A model generated the notes under the pieces. That model worked only from the letters and a program-made list of their open reading frames with translations, was not told the DNA's origin and made no database searches. A stretch of DNA of 64,000 bases from Psychrosphaera sp. B3R10 (GTDB lineage: Bacteria > Pseudomonadota > Gammaproteobacteria > Enterobacterales > Alteromonadaceae): the NCBI RefSeq assembly GCF_018861025.1, contig NZ_JAHKQH010000028.1, positions 76,055-140,054 of the forward strand, given 5' to 3'. The position numbers were made by a program, and so were the translations under genes. This document shows, piece after piece, positions 29,512-40,500 of the stretch. Numbering within the stretch: position 1 is the first letter of the stretch; each line of letters begins with the position of its first letter.

Positions 29512-29540
29512 AAAAAAAGCACCCTAAGGTGCTTTTCTTT
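29512..29540 (-). terminator. rpmE terminator
   Basis: Stem AAAAGCACC / GGTGCTTTT with a short loop and a T-run on the minus strand, 17 bp after the rpmE stop codon. Confidence 0.85.
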
Positions 29541-29556
29541 AGATGCTTGGCAACAA

Positions 29557-29769
29557 TTACTTTTTGCCCAACATACCGAAACGGTTTTTAAACTTATCAA
29601 CACGACCACCAGTAGTAGCAGCTTTTTGCTGACCAGTGTAGAACGGGTGACAAGCTGAACATACGTCTAAGTGAAGGTCTTTACCTAGAGTAGAACGAGT
29701 AACGAATTTGTTACCACATGAACAAGATACGTTGATCTCGTTGTACTGCGGATGGATATCTTTTTGCAT
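29557..29769 (-). CDS. rpmE: 50S ribosomal protein L31, zinc-binding form
   Basis: A 70-residue large-subunit protein. The four zinc-binding cysteines Cys16, Cys18, Cys37 and Cys40 are all present, so this is the C+ (zinc-containing) paralogue rather than the zinc-free RpmE2. It starts [16 protein letters not shown], typical of the family. A GAGG ribosome-binding site precedes the ATG. It is monocistronic, near priA as in many gammaproteobacteria. Confidence 0.97.
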   Translation of the reverse strand: MQKDIHPQYNEINVSCSCGNKFVTRSTLGKDLHLDVCSACHPFYTGQQKAATTGGRVDKFKNRFGMLGKK

Positions 29770-29898
29770 TTTGGATTACCTCAGTGGGCCGCATCGCCAT
29801 CCGATCTTAATGTCGAATACCATACGAAGTTAATAAAATTAAGGGCGCGAATTATAAATGGAAAAATAAAAAGATCAAGGCTTAAACTGCAGAAATAA

Positions 29899-30252
29899 TC
29901 AACGACGGACTTGTCGACGGTTATTCTGGGCTTCTTCAATTAATTTAACTTGTTCAGGATTTATGTAAATACTGCTACCAGGGTATGGTTGGCCGTAGGA
30001 GTAATTCCAATTTTCAGGTTGAAACTCCGAAACCAATCGATTTACACGATTGCACAGCTTGACCTTAGGTTTAAACCCAAGTTTTTTCTCATAGTCTTGC
30101 AAATAGCTACTATCTATTTGCTCAAATGCTAATATACAGTATCCTTCTGTAGAATAAATTCTTGCTTCCTTAGCATCTACATTGTTATTAAATGTAAGAG
30201 TCCCTATAAAGGTAGCTAACCCGAAACTCAAAATATGTCGAAACGAAGCCAT
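29899..30252 (-). CDS. Small exported protein of unknown function
   Basis: A 117-residue protein with an N-terminal signal peptide (FGLATFIGTLTFNNNVDA, cleavage near residue 27). The mature part has two cysteines (GYCILAF and KLCNRV) that could form a disulfide, an aromatic YGQPYPGSSIYI segment and an Arg-rich tail. I do not recognise the family. It is divergent from priA, with 86 bp to its ATG. Confidence 0.6.
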   Translation of the reverse strand: MASFRHILSFGLATFIGTLTFNNNVDAKEARIYSTEGYCILAFEQIDSSYLQDYEKKLGFKPKVKLCNRVNRLVSEFQPENWNYSYGQPYPGSSIYINPEQVKLIEEAQNNRRQVRR

Positions 30253-30338
30253 TAATGAATAACGCCTATAATATAAACCGCATCAAAAGTAAGTGATTGC
30301 TAATCTGATGTCAAGCTATCTAATTGTTGGCGCATGCC

Positions 30339-32537
30339 ATGTTTGAGTTAGAATATAAAATAATACGCGTTGCGTTAAACGTACCGCTGCGTCGATTATT
30401 CGATTATGCCCTTACAGAAAAGCAAAACGGACTGACCATTTGTGCTGGCCAACGTGTGCTAGTACCCTTTGGAAATAAGTCCCTTGTGGCTATTGTTGTT
30501 GAGTACGACGTCACCACGGACATCCCGGATTCTAAGCTTAAATCTATTATTGAAATGATAGATAGCCAGCCTGTCTTTAACGAAGAGCAAATTGGCTTTT
30601 TAAATTGGGCAGCCAAATACTATCAACATCCACTAGGCGATGTTTATTACAGTGCTTTACCCAAATTATTGAGAGAAAACAGACAACTAGAGGCTCTTTT
30701 ACCTGAATCATTAGTTGCAACGCCAATGATGCCAAAACGCAGTGAGTTTTCTGCCAACGCCAAAAAGCAAATACAGCTCTATGATCTTTTAAAGCACAAG
30801 ACACTAAGTCGAATCCAATTGGCAGACCACGGGATTACCGCCCCCACTATTAAAAAATTTGTCGACCAAAAGTGGGCGGAATGGCAAAACATAAAGCCCG
30901 CCCCCACCACGATTGATAAATCGCAACTACAACCAGGTTTAGCGCTAAATGCAGAGCAAGCACTCGCTGTTGCCGCGATAAATCAATGCTTTGGTCACAC
31001 AACCTTTTTACTCGATGGTGTCACCGGCAGCGGTAAAACTGAAGTTTATCTGCAGGTAATTGAACAACGTTTATTAAAACAGCAGCAAATTCTCGTGTTA
31101 GTGCCTGAAATTGGGTTAACTCCACAAACCATAAAACGATTCGAACAACGATTTAAGCTTTGCATTGCGTTATGGCATTCCGGTATGACGGATAAACAAA
31201 GGTTTGATACGTGGCAAAAGACCCAATCTGGCGAAGCCAAAATCATCATATCGACTCGCTCTGGAGTGTTTTTACCATTCGCAGATTTAGGTTTGATTAT
31301 TATCGATGAAGAACACGACCCATCATTTAAACAACAAGACGGGTTTAAGTATCACAGTCGCAGCATCGCACTTTATCGCGCCAACAAATTTCAAATCCCG
31401 GTTGTTTTGGGATCGGCAACGCCGTGTTTAGAGACTTTAAACAATGCAATGACCCAGAAGTTTCATCATTTAAAGCTGAACCAACGTGCAGCTGGCAGCC
31501 AAATGCCAACGATGAAATTGTTAGACCTAAATTTATGTCCACAGGATTCCGGCTTAGGAACTCCGTTGATAGAACGCATCGGTGAACAACTAGCCCAAGG
31601 TCATCAAGTGATGCTGTTTATTAATCGACGTGGTTATGCGCCTGTATTGATGTGTGAAGAGTGTCATTGGCTAACTGAATGTCATCGTTGCTCAAGTTAT
31701 ATGACTTACCATCGCAATATCAACCAACTCATTTGTCACCATTGTGGTCATCAGCATCCTACCGTTCACCAATGTATGAGTTGTGGTTCAACACGATTAA
31801 CCGCGGTTGGCGTTGGTACCGAACAACTTGAATATAAATTGCGAGAATTGTTCCCTGATATTCCTTTAACTCGCTTGGATAGAGACAGCACAAGTAAAAA
31901 AGGACAGTTCCAGGAAGTCCTCGAAAAGATAAATCAAAAAGGCCCTCAGATCATCGTAGGCACACAGATGATTGCCAAAGGACATCACTTTCCTAATGTC
32001 AGCTTAGTTGGTGTAGTCGACGTTGACGGTGCCCTTTTTAGCAGCGATTTTCGTGCTCCAGAAAAACTCGTTCAGCTCATTGTCCAAGTGAGCGGACGCG
32101 CTGGTCGAGGCAGTATAAAAGGTGAAGTTTGGCTGCAAACCCGATTCCCTGAACATCCGGTCATTCAAGATGTTGTTAACTACACATATAATGATTTTGC
32201 CGTATTTACGTTAAATGAACGTAAAATGTTACATTTGCCGCCGTTTTCTCACCATATTCTATTAAAAGCCGAATCGACCCACGAAACAGCGGGTCTTGAA
32301 TGGCTAAATGGACTTTTGCCACATTTAAGACAATTCCCAAATCTGCAAACTTTAGGTCCGAGTCCAGCCGCCATGATGAAAAAAGCCGGTAAATTCCGCT
32401 TTCTTCTGACATTACAGTGCCAATCTCGACCTTATTTGCACAAAGTTGTCGATTGGCTCATTGAAAACTTGGATACTATTCAAAAGGATAATAGAATCCG
32501 TTGGAGTATCGACGTTGATCCTATCGATCACAACTAA
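30339..32537 (+). CDS. priA: Primosomal replication helicase PriA
   Basis: PriA restarts stalled replication forks by recognising branched DNA and loading DnaB. The 3' DNA-binding domain starts ALNVPLRRLFDYAL. The helicase core has Walker A GVTGSGKTE, Walker B DEEHDPSFKQQ, and later GTQMIAKGHHFP and QVSGRAGRG. The zinc-binding insert has paired cysteines (MCEECHWLTECHRC, LICHHCGH, QCMSCGS). I use ATG 30339; the longest frame begins at a TTG five codons earlier. It is 732 residues, the usual size, and is followed by an ftsN-like gene as in E. coli and relatives. Confidence 0.96.
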   Translation: MFELEYKIIRVALNVPLRRLFDYALTEKQNGLTICAGQRVLVPFGNKSLVAIVVEYDVTTDIPDSKLKSIIEMIDSQPVFNEEQIGFLNWAAKYYQHPLGDVYYSALPKLLRENRQLEALLPESLVATPMMPKRSEFSANAKKQIQLYDLLKHKTLSRIQLADHGITAPTIKKFVDQKWAEWQNIKPAPTTIDKSQLQPGLALNAEQALAVAAINQCFGHTTFLLDGVTGSGKTEVYLQVIEQRLLKQQQILVLVPEIGLTPQTIKRFEQRFKLCIALWHSGMTDKQRFDTWQKTQSGEAKIIISTRSGVFLPFADLGLIIIDEEHDPSFKQQDGFKYHSRSIALYRANKFQIPVVLGSATPCLETLNNAMTQKFHHLKLNQRAAGSQMPTMKLLDLNLCPQDSGLGTPLIERIGEQLAQGHQVMLFINRRGYAPVLMCEECHWLTECHRCSSYMTYHRNINQLICHHCGHQHPTVHQCMSCGSTRLTAVGVGTEQLEYKLRELFPDIPLTRLDRDSTSKKGQFQEVLEKINQKGPQIIVGTQMIAKGHHFPNVSLVGVVDVDGALFSSDFRAPEKLVQLIVQVSGRAGRGSIKGEVWLQTRFPEHPVIQDVVNYTYNDFAVFTLNERKMLHLPPFSHHILLKAESTHETAGLEWLNGLLPHLRQFPNLQTLGPSPAAMMKKAGKFRFLLTLQCQSRPYLHKVVDWLIENLDTIQKDNRIRWSIDVDPIDHN

Positions 32538-32559
32538 ATTGAATTAAGGCTCTTTGCCC

Positions 32560-33105
32560 ATGAAAAATAAAGATTACGTGAGTCAACCTAAGCAAAAAAG
32601 ACCCAAGCCCCCAAAAGAATCAACACCACCAAAAAGACCATTTCCAATCATAAAAGCAATTATTGTTTTATCTTTGGTCGCGGGTTTTGGTTATTTTCTA
32701 TTAAATATCAAAGATGACGGGCTTATTACCGACGGTGCAAATCCAGAAACGAAACCTGATGTTGTTAAAAAACAAGCGGTTCCACCTCCACCAGAAGATG
32801 AGACTTGGACTTTTATTGAAGAGTTAGAGAACAAAAAAGTAAAAGTTACAGCTGATGAACTCGAAGACAAGGGGCCATTTTTGATGCAATGCGCCTCGTT
32901 ACGGCATTCAGACCAAGCTGAATCTTTAAAAGCGAAAATTGCATTTGCCGGTTTCGAGTCACAGGTAAAACGTGTCGAAGGCAGCAGCGGAGTTTGGTAT
33001 AAAGTCATTTTGGGGCCATTCGACCGCAAACGAGACGCTGAAAAAACACGTCATGTATTAAAGAGTAATAACATTAATTACTGTGAAATATGGTTGTGGC
33101 GTTAA
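32560..33105 (+). CDS. FtsN-like SPOR-domain cell-division protein
   Basis: A bitopic inner-membrane protein with a cytoplasmic Lys/Pro-rich tail (1-30), one helix (about 32-50, IIKAIIVLSLVAGFGYFLL), a proline-containing periplasmic linker and a C-terminal SPOR domain (about 105-180, FLMQCASLRHSDQAESLKAK) that binds denuded septal glycan. Domain order, size and position directly after priA match FtsN, so it is the probable FtsN. I use ATG 32560; an in-frame TTG lies two codons upstream. Confidence 0.8.
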   Translation: MKNKDYVSQPKQKRPKPPKESTPPKRPFPIIKAIIVLSLVAGFGYFLLNIKDDGLITDGANPETKPDVVKKQAVPPPPEDETWTFIEELENKKVKVTADELEDKGPFLMQCASLRHSDQAESLKAKIAFAGFESQVKRVEGSSGVWYKVILGPFDRKRDAEKTRHVLKSNNINYCEIWLWR

Positions 33106-33150
33106 GTAATACCAATCAACAGCAACAACAATAATTTTTGTAGCGATAAT

Positions 33151-33180
33151 AAAAAGCCACTGATGTCAGTGGCTTGTTTT
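33151..33180. terminator. Bidirectional terminator between the ftsN-like gene and pmbA
   Basis: A 10-bp inverted repeat AAGCCACTGA / TCAGTGGCTT with A and T runs on either side lies between converging genes. Confidence 0.8.
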
Positions 33181-33205
33181 ATTTCATAGCAGTTGTCTAG
33201 CGACT

Positions 33206-34549
33206 TTAACTTCCGGCAATTTGCATATTTTCTATTAATACTGAACCCGTTTGGACCGCTCCTCGGCGTTCAACGTCACCACCAATTGCCACTATTTGCT
33301 TAAACATTTCGGCTAGATTACCAGCAATGGTTACCTCAGAAACTGGGAATTGGATTTCACCATTTTCAACCCAAAAGCCAGCAGCACCACGGGAATAGTC
33401 ACCGGTTACTGTATTTACACCTTGTCCCATTAACTCAGTCACCAGCAGACCTGTGCCCATTTGCTTTAATAAAGCATCAAGATCAGCTTCAGTATGTTTC
33501 ACCAACCAGTTATGAATGCCACCTGCATGCCCAGTGGATTTCATGCCTAATTTTCGACCAGAATAACCAGTGAGTAAATAGGTTGTTAACACGCCAGCAT
33601 CTATAATTTCTCTGTCTAACGTTTTAACACCTTCCGAGTCGAATGGACTGCTCGCCAACCCTTTCATGATATGTGGTCGTTCACTAATGTTAACAAAGTC
33701 TGGGAAAATTGATGTACCAAGCGAATCCATCAAAAATGATGAATTACGGTATAAACTGCCGCCAGAAACAGCCGAAACTAAATGCCCAAATAAACTCGAA
33801 GCGATTTCGGCATGAAATATAACTGGTGATTGGCAGGTATTTATTTTTCGAGCACCTAACATAGAAACAGCAGCCTGCGCCGCTTTTTCACCGACCCAAA
33901 TTGGTCTTTTTAGTAGGTTAAATTCACGTTCTACGGTATACGCATAATCGCGTTGCATGTCTTCGTCAACTTGTGCAATTACCGAACAACTCAAGTTGTG
34001 TCGCGTACTTGCATAACCCTCAATAAAGCCCTCACTGCTACCATAGACTTTAAAGCCTTCATACGAAGAAAGGGATGCACCGTCACTGTTCGTTATTCTA
34101 GCGTCGGTTTCGAATGCGGTTTTTTCAGCTTCAATACAGTACTTAATGGCTTCTTCTGGACTGATTTGATGCGGATGATAAAGATCTAAGTCTAGAATAT
34201 TAGTGGCTAGCTCATCATTATCGACCAATCCAGAACATTCATCTTCTGATGTATACTTAGCGATGTCGATGGCCGCTTTAACGGCTTGCTTCAATGCGTC
34301 GTGAGTTAAATCTGCGGTTGAGGCCGAACCTTTATGTTGTCCAACATAAACGGTGATGCCTAACGCACCTTCTTGATTAAATTCGATATTCTCTAATTCT
34401 TGGCAACGACTTGAAACTGTGATGCCTTTTGATTTACTGATAACAGCTTCCGCAGAAGTAGCGCCATAGGTTTTCGCCATTTTCATTAAGTCGGCGATGG
34501 CGTCTTTAACCTGACTAATATCCTCGGAAACATCATATTGCTGGGACAT
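33206..34549 (-). CDS. pmbA: TldD/TldE-family metalloprotease subunit PmbA (TldE)
   Basis: PmbA (TldE) forms a heterodimer with TldD that degrades unfolded peptides and matures some peptide antibiotics. The 447-residue sequence has the family's two domains, with IVSS-like SVSGGSLYRNSSFLMDSLG and GTGLLVTELMGQGVNTVTGDYSRGAAGFWVENG split across the C-terminal half. As expected for TldE it has no HExxxH zinc motif. It is divergent from yjgA, as in E. coli, and its partner tldD is 700 bp away. Confidence 0.94.
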   Translation of the reverse strand: MSQQYDVSEDISQVKDAIADLMKMAKTYGATSAEAVISKSKGITVSSRCQELENIEFNQEGALGITVYVGQHKGSASTADLTHDALKQAVKAAIDIAKYTSEDECSGLVDNDELATNILDLDLYHPHQISPEEAIKYCIEAEKTAFETDARITNSDGASLSSYEGFKVYGSSEGFIEGYASTRHNLSCSVIAQVDEDMQRDYAYTVEREFNLLKRPIWVGEKAAQAAVSMLGARKINTCQSPVIFHAEIASSLFGHLVSAVSGGSLYRNSSFLMDSLGTSIFPDFVNISERPHIMKGLASSPFDSEGVKTLDREIIDAGVLTTYLLTGYSGRKLGMKSTGHAGGIHNWLVKHTEADLDALLKQMGTGLLVTELMGQGVNTVTGDYSRGAAGFWVENGEIQFPVSEVTIAGNLAEMFKQIVAIGGDVERRGAVQTGSVLIENMQIAGS

Positions 34550-34638
34550 ATATACTCAAAAAATTTAGTGAAAATGCTCGCGTGAGGATAGCATAAAACC
34601 TATACTCCAGTTATCAAAAAATAAGACTTTTTTATCCT

Positions 34639-35157
34639 ATGACAAAGCCATATTATTTAATGCCTGATGATGAAAATTACATCAGTAAAACAGAAATAAA
34701 GAAAGAAGTTAAAGAGCTACAAGCTTTAGCTACACAGCTGACTAAGTTGTCTAAATCCCAGCGACTAAAATTGCCGGCGAGTGACGAGCTAAGAGAAGCA
34801 TTCAAATTAGCTGACAAGATCAGTAATAAGCCAGACGCATTACGTCGCCACTTTCAGTTTATGACTAAGTTGTTACGTGATGAAGATATCGAAGGTTTAA
34901 AACGTGAATTGCATAAGTTTATTGCGCCTAAAAATGCACCTGACAAATTTTCTCTAGAGATTGAAAGTATCCGTCAGGGACTTATAGACAATGGAGATAA
35001 GGCAATTGACGCCCTACTTGAACGTTGCCCTTCCTTGGATAGACAACGTCTTCGTCAGCTGACTCGTCAAGCTGCAAAAGAAGTTGCTAAAGAGAAACCG
35101 GGCAAAAGTTTTAAAGAGATATTTCAGTATATTAAAACTGGACTGCAAAACGTTTAA
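34639..35157 (+). CDS. yjgA: Ribosome-associated protein YjgA (DarP, DUF615)
   Basis: A small 172-residue helical protein of the DUF615 family that binds the large ribosomal subunit late in assembly. It begins in the acidic/charged form typical of the family (MPDDENYISKTEIKKEVKELQAL), and has a conserved LPASDELREAF and RDEDIEGLKRELH. It is divergent from pmbA and converges on tldD, the common local order in gammaproteobacteria. A hairpin (11-bp arms GCAAAACGTTT / AAACGTTTTGC) overlaps its stop codon. Confidence 0.9.
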   Translation: MTKPYYLMPDDENYISKTEIKKEVKELQALATQLTKLSKSQRLKLPASDELREAFKLADKISNKPDALRRHFQFMTKLLRDEDIEGLKRELHKFIAPKNAPDKFSLEIESIRQGLIDNGDKAIDALLERCPSLDRQRLRQLTRQAAKEVAKEKPGKSFKEIFQYIKTGLQNV

Positions 35158-35183
35158 ATAACTAAGTTATAAAAACGTTTTGC
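35145..35183. terminator. Hairpin at the end of yjgA
   Basis: Arms of 11 bp (35145-35155 and 35173-35183) match perfectly around a 17-base loop that includes the yjgA stop codon. It may end yjgA or tldD transcription; there is no strong T-run. Confidence 0.45.
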
Positions 35184-35229
35184 TATCTTAAAAGCTTGGT
35201 TGAACTGAATTCAGTTAGCTGGAAACCGC

Positions 35230-36669
35230 TTATTGGGTGCCGCCAACAGTCATCTCATCGAGTTTGAGTGTTGGTTGTCCTACGCCTACCGGAATACTTT
35301 GCCCGTCTTTTCCGCAAACACCGACGCCCTTATCCAACGCTAAATCATTGCCGACCATAGAAACCATTGCCATTGCATCTGGCCCGTTGCCGATTAATGT
35401 CGCCCCTTTTACAGGTGTACTAATCTTGCCGTCTTTAATTAAATAGGCTTCAGAAGCCGAAAACACAAACTTGCCCGACGTTATATCAACTTGACCGCCG
35501 GCAAAATTATTAGCATAAATTCCGTCTTTAACACTGGCAATAATTTCTTCAGGGGAACTTTCACCAGGCAACATATAAGTATTGGTCATTCGTGGCATGG
35601 GTAAGTGAGCATAAGACTCTCTTCTACCGTTCCCCGTTGGCTCTACGCCCATTAAACGAGCATTCATCTTGTCTTGCATATACGACTTTAATACGCCGTC
35701 TTCAATCAAAACATTGTATTTTGATGCAACACCTTCATCATCGATGTTAATTGAACCACGGCGATTTAGCATAGTGCCGTCGTCAACAATAGTACATAAC
35801 TCAGAGGCAACGGATTGACCAATCTTACCACTGTAGTTGCTTGACCCTTTTCGGTTAAAATCACCTTCAAGACCGTGCCCTACCGCTTCGTGCAACAACA
35901 CACCTGGCCAGCCATTACCTAATACAACTGGCATAGTACCTGCCGGCGCTTCGATAGCGTCTAAATTAACGGTCGCCATCTTAATCGCTTCGTCGGCAAT
36001 CTGTTGATATCGTAATTTACCATCGACCAATTCAACAAAAAAACCATAATCTGTACGTCCACCAGCGCCTGCGCCACCACGCTCTCGACGACCGTCTTTT
36101 TCTAAAACAACAGAGCAGTTTAAGCGGACTAACGGACGAGTATCTGTTCCCCACGTCCCATCGCTTGCGGCCACTAAAACTTGTTCATAAACTCCTGAGA
36201 TGCTTACTACGATATTTTGTGATGTTGGTGATTGCTGACGGATGTAGCTGTCGACGCTACGCAACAAAGCAACTTTTTCATCATTTGACATTAAGTTTAA
36301 CGGATGACGATCAGGGTAGATTTTATTAGCTTTAGTTTTACTAAAGACTTGTTGTTTTGCATGTGCACCCGCGGCGCTTATACTTCTGGCCGTTGTGGCC
36401 GCATCGTTAATTGCTTTAGCATTGATATGGTCAGAATAAGATAAGCCCGTTTTTTCGCCACTAACCGCACGTACGCCAACACCTTGTTCTATATTGTAAG
36501 AGCCATCTTTGATGATCCCATCTTCCATCACCCAAGATTCATGATAACTCGCTTGAAAATACAAATCTGCGTAATCCAACTTATGTTCAAGCATGATTTC
36601 CAAACCGTTAAATACATCCTGTTCGGTCAATTTATTTGCGTCTAATATATGTTGCTCTACACTATTCAA
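35230..36669 (-). CDS. tldD: Metalloprotease TldD
   Basis: The catalytic subunit of the TldD-TldE complex. The zinc motif [11 protein letters not shown] (HExxxH form) is present about midway, followed by the conserved [14 protein letters not shown]. The C-terminal [12 protein letters not shown] and [14 protein letters not shown] match the family. Length is 479. It is the last gene of a yhdP-nitrilase-tldD run, 10 bp after the nitrilase gene; this order is conserved in gammaproteobacteria. Confidence 0.96.
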   Translation of the reverse strand: MNSVEQHILDANKLTEQDVFNGLEIMLEHKLDYADLYFQASYHESWVMEDGIIKDGSYNIEQGVGVRAVSGEKTGLSYSDHINAKAINDAATTARSISAAGAHAKQQVFSKTKANKIYPDRHPLNLMSNDEKVALLRSVDSYIRQQSPTSQNIVVSISGVYEQVLVAASDGTWGTDTRPLVRLNCSVVLEKDGRRERGGAGAGGRTDYGFFVELVDGKLRYQQIADEAIKMATVNLDAIEAPAGTMPVVLGNGWPGVLLHEAVGHGLEGDFNRKGSSNYSGKIGQSVASELCTIVDDGTMLNRRGSINIDDEGVASKYNVLIEDGVLKSYMQDKMNARLMGVEPTGNGRRESYAHLPMPRMTNTYMLPGESSPEEIIASVKDGIYANNFAGGQVDITSGKFVFSASEAYLIKDGKISTPVKGATLIGNGPDAMAMVSMVGNDLALDKGVGVCGKDGQSIPVGVGQPTLKLDEMTVGGTQ

Positions 36670-36679
36670 AATTGTCTCT

Positions 36680-37510
36680 TTACTTTAATTTGTAGTTTAT
36701 TCGGTTGTGTTCTGCGACGGGCATTTGACGACGAACTTGTGCCAGATAATTAATATCTAGCTCCGCGCTATATAAGCCAATGTCGAGTTTGGCGTCACTT
36801 AAAATTTGTCCCCACGGGTCTACTATCAAGCTGTGTCCGTAAGTTTCCCGGCCATTTTGATGCCTTCCCACTTGATTACAAGCCGCAACATAACATTGTG
36901 TTTCAATTGCCCGGGCCTGCACCAATGTATGCCAATGAGCCGCTCCTGTGGTTTTAGTAAATGCACTCGGCAATAAAATTAAATCTACCTCAAAGTCTTG
37001 TCTAAGTATTTGAAACAAGCCTGGGAACCTGAGGTCATAACAAATCGCTATTCCAACGTTTAACTCACCAACCTTAAAAATCGCAAGTCTGTCCCCCGCC
37101 TCTGCAGTATCAGATTCTCGGTAATTTTTAGTGCCATCGGCAACGGTAACGTCAAACAAATGGATTTTTTGATAATCTAAAACTAATTCGCCTGTTGGGC
37201 CAAATACCAAACAGACGTTTTTAAACTTTTTACTGTCGTTGCCAGTAATTGGCATGCTGCCAGCAACTAAGTAGATCTTAAATTTACGTGCGATATTTGC
37301 CAAATCGGCTTGTAATTGACCTGCGCCAATAGGTTGAACGATGTCAAAACTGCCGGACTCTTTACCACCAAAATACGCAAAACACTCTGGTAAAACCACA
37401 ATATTACCGCTGACTTCATCGGCGCGTTCGTTCAATAAAGATTGAACCGTCGAGATATTTTCCTCAACATTCGGAGCGGAGGTCATTTGTAAGTTAAATA
37501 CTTTTACCAT
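36680..37510 (-). CDS. Nitrilase-family carbon-nitrogen hydrolase (Nit1-like)
   Basis: A cytoplasmic amidase. The Glu-Lys-Cys triad is visible: Glu42 in [11 protein letters not shown], Lys115 in YQKIHLFDV and Cys157 in [10 protein letters not shown]. These motifs are those of the Nit1/YbeM branch, which hydrolyses deaminated glutathione; this substrate is inferred from the family. It overlaps the yhdP stop by 7 bp and precedes tldD. Confidence 0.88.
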   Translation of the reverse strand: MVKVFNLQMTSAPNVEENISTVQSLLNERADEVSGNIVVLPECFAYFGGKESGSFDIVQPIGAGQLQADLANIARKFKIYLVAGSMPITGNDSKKFKNVCLVFGPTGELVLDYQKIHLFDVTVADGTKNYRESDTAEAGDRLAIFKVGELNVGIAICYDLRFPGLFQILRQDFEVDLILLPSAFTKTTGAAHWHTLVQARAIETQCYVAACNQVGRHQNGRETYGHSLIVDPWGQILSDAKLDIGLYSAELDINYLAQVRRQMPVAEHNRINYKLK

Positions 37511-40500
37511 GGGCCGTCTCCCTTTTCTGCTGTCTCTGGTTGTTTATCGTCTTGATTGACTTTTTTCTTTTTAGCGCCTTTGGTCTGACGTTTTTGTTTT
37601 ACGTCATCGGGTAACTTAACGGTGCGCGTAAAACGCTCCACTTCTTTTACTTTTGGATCGGACAAGTCACCGGTGATCTTTAATTTAATTTCAGATACCA
37701 CGGGGGCATTTTCAATAATTTTGTCCAACGCTATAGCCGCCAATAATGTCAGTCCACCATCAGCTGGCGCAAACCAAGCCGCTATTGCAGGAAGGCTCGA
37801 AGTCACTTTCGGTTTAAAGCTAACATTATAATCTAGAGTATTTTTAGCAAGGTCTGTTTGACCCGCCATATTCATATCACCGGCAACACCATCCATTTTA
37901 ATATTGTCGGTTAATGCAACGCCATTACGTAAAACGATATCGCCTTTGATGTCATTATAAAAAAGGCCTTTGGCAAAAACATCACTGAAATCAAACTTCA
38001 GTTTACGATAAAGCGAGTCTAGGCTAAATAATGAGAATATTCGTGCTCCCTGATCACTTATCTCGCTAAGCGAACCTTCACCCAATTTAAAATCGGCTTT
38101 ACCATTTAATTTTTCATAACTAAATTCATGTGGTGCAGTATCCCATCTTAGGGCTAAATTAATTGTTGCATCACTTTCTTTAATACCAGAATTTAACCCC
38201 CAATTTTGTAACCACTTACCGAAGTATCGAGAATACAACTTACCTTTCAGTGACGTAACACCGCCGGCTTCGTTGCCAAGCCAACTTCCCGTCGCTTCCA
38301 ATTTAGTTCGTTCATATTCGAATGAGAATGTCTCAATGACCAGTTTATTGTCCACAGGTTTTGCTGTGAGTTGAACTTTACCTAATGGTTTCTCATTAAA
38401 TGAGCATACTTCACATTTAAATCGTATTGGTGGCAAGCTACGAATAAGCTCTGCAGAATCGGTTATCGAATTACTGGCGCGAGCTTCAACAGGTTGCACC
38501 GTTTTATCTAATCCGATATTTTCATTAGGTGTCTGACCAATAGGAGAGACAAGGCCTGAAGAAATTAGTTCTGACGTTTTAGTTTGTGCTGCTGTTGGCT
38601 CACCACTAGTGACAATTTGCAAAAACTGAGAATCAATGAGGATCCCGTCTTTATTAATATCATTAAATACCGTTATATCAGTCAATGTCTGCTGCGCGCC
38701 AATCGAAAACAACCAGCCCGTTGCTTTGTTAGTGGCATTTAAACTTACATTTTTCCAGTCTTGTCCTAGAATATTAAAGTGCGAAATCACCCCATTTATG
38801 GCCGTTGGCGCGTCTATAACGCCTATGCTACTAGGATCAGATTCAGGTAAGGCGTGGATTATATCTATGACGAAATTTAGTGTTGGTTCAAATTCAATAA
38901 AAGGCGTATCGATTGAAATATCAAAGCCCGATTCTGGCAATACGCCCGTCCCGCCACCAATGGCTAAATGCGCGCGTTCTAAGCGACTTGAGCCTTCTGG
39001 TATTTCTGCGGTAAAGACAAGTCTATTTTCGATTTCAGCAACAATACTACTATCATCCTGATCGCCCGATACTGATATATCTAAACTTGCATATTTACCC
39101 GCAGCCTTTTCTAGTGGCCCAGAAATATTCAATGCGACATCGGTCAAATCTGATTTGCCGTCTACGACATACTGAAATGCTTCGTCATCGATATTAACTT
39201 CGACGTTGAGCATTGATGAAAACTCACCAGATGCGTGTTCAAAGACCGGTAATTCAAACACATTATTTAGTTGATCAACTGACCATGTTGAAACCAAGTC
39301 ACTTTTTATATGGTAACCGTCTTCACCTTGAGCACCAGAAACATTAAATGTCACCGGCAGTTTATGCCAATCAGCAGATTTAGCTTCAACACTAAACTTT
39401 TCGTTGGCAAAGGTAATTACTGAATCTATCTTTTCAAATTCGGTATAGAGTTTTGGCAAATTTAAAGTCGACTTATGTGTATCTAATGTCCCCGATGCAA
39501 ACACTTGAGGGATATCGCCATTTGGCAATGGACTGCTATCCGTTGGAATAACGAGTTTGATATTGGCATCTGCCGCTCCGTCCAACAGCACAAACTCAAA
39601 TACATCACCAATAATATCTCTCAAAGGCGTTTCAGCAACTAATAGATGGAAGTCGCTGAGTTGCAATTGTTGCGGTGTTAAACTCAAATTAACGTTTTTA
39701 CGCTCCCCCACTAAAGGAATACTCGCTAAAACGTTATTGTCGATAACTAATGAACTAAATAAACCAGACTCCGCAAAAATGTCCATCCGGTCTTCTGTCA
39801 CTGTCAACTTGGCATTCATTTTTTCGATCGCAGGCCAATCGGGATCAAATTCAAATTGGCCATCACGCAGCTTAGCTTCAACAATGAACTTACCGCGCTC
39901 ACTAATAGCCAATTCAGAATTGAAAACTTGGTCAATCTTACCGTCTATTAAAACGCGCGTAAGTTCGCCGCGTCCTGTATGAATGGCTTTCTGGAGATAA
40001 TCGTAAGTTTCATCGCCAATCAAATATCGTGGCAGATATTTTCCGATTTTACCCTGTGTTGGACCGGTAACCTCGGCGTACAAAGACAAGTGACTATTTG
40101 CCAATTCACTGTAACTCAACGACATGTCTAAATTGATTTCATTGTTCTGAAAAACCACCGTTGGCATTTCCATAACAAAACTGCCAGATTGCCAACTAAG
40201 CAATGTTTGTAGTTTTAATTTTTGATAAGTAATTGTGTCGCTAAATGTATCTTCGGTCAGCAAGGTGCCGTTTTTACCGTTAAGGTCCAGCCAAATATCC
40301 TGGTCTTTCCAATAGGCTTTAAACTCTAGATTTTGAACACCCATATATGCTTCTTTGGCCGTAGCTTTTGGCACAAAATCAAAATCGACAACATCTAAGT
40401 AGCCGCTTAATGGCAGGTCTTCACCCCATTGCATCTGCAATTCGCCGACATGGCCTGCGACATTAGAGTCGGCTAACAAACTAAATTGCTTGGTGGCGGA

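Larger units (their letters stand above)
28975..29556. other. Intergenic region with a possible gene remnant
   Basis: About 580 bp between the malic enzyme start and the rpmE terminator. It holds a 6-bp stem (GTTGTA / TACAAC, 29301-29319) and a 25-codon signal-peptide-like frame at 29372-29449. Otherwise nothing recognisable was seen. Confidence 0.6.

Noticed and set aside
33206..34549. Loss of the zinc site in pmbA as a damaged gene
   Set aside because: TldE/PmbA normally lacks the HExxxH motif; its partner TldD carries it here.
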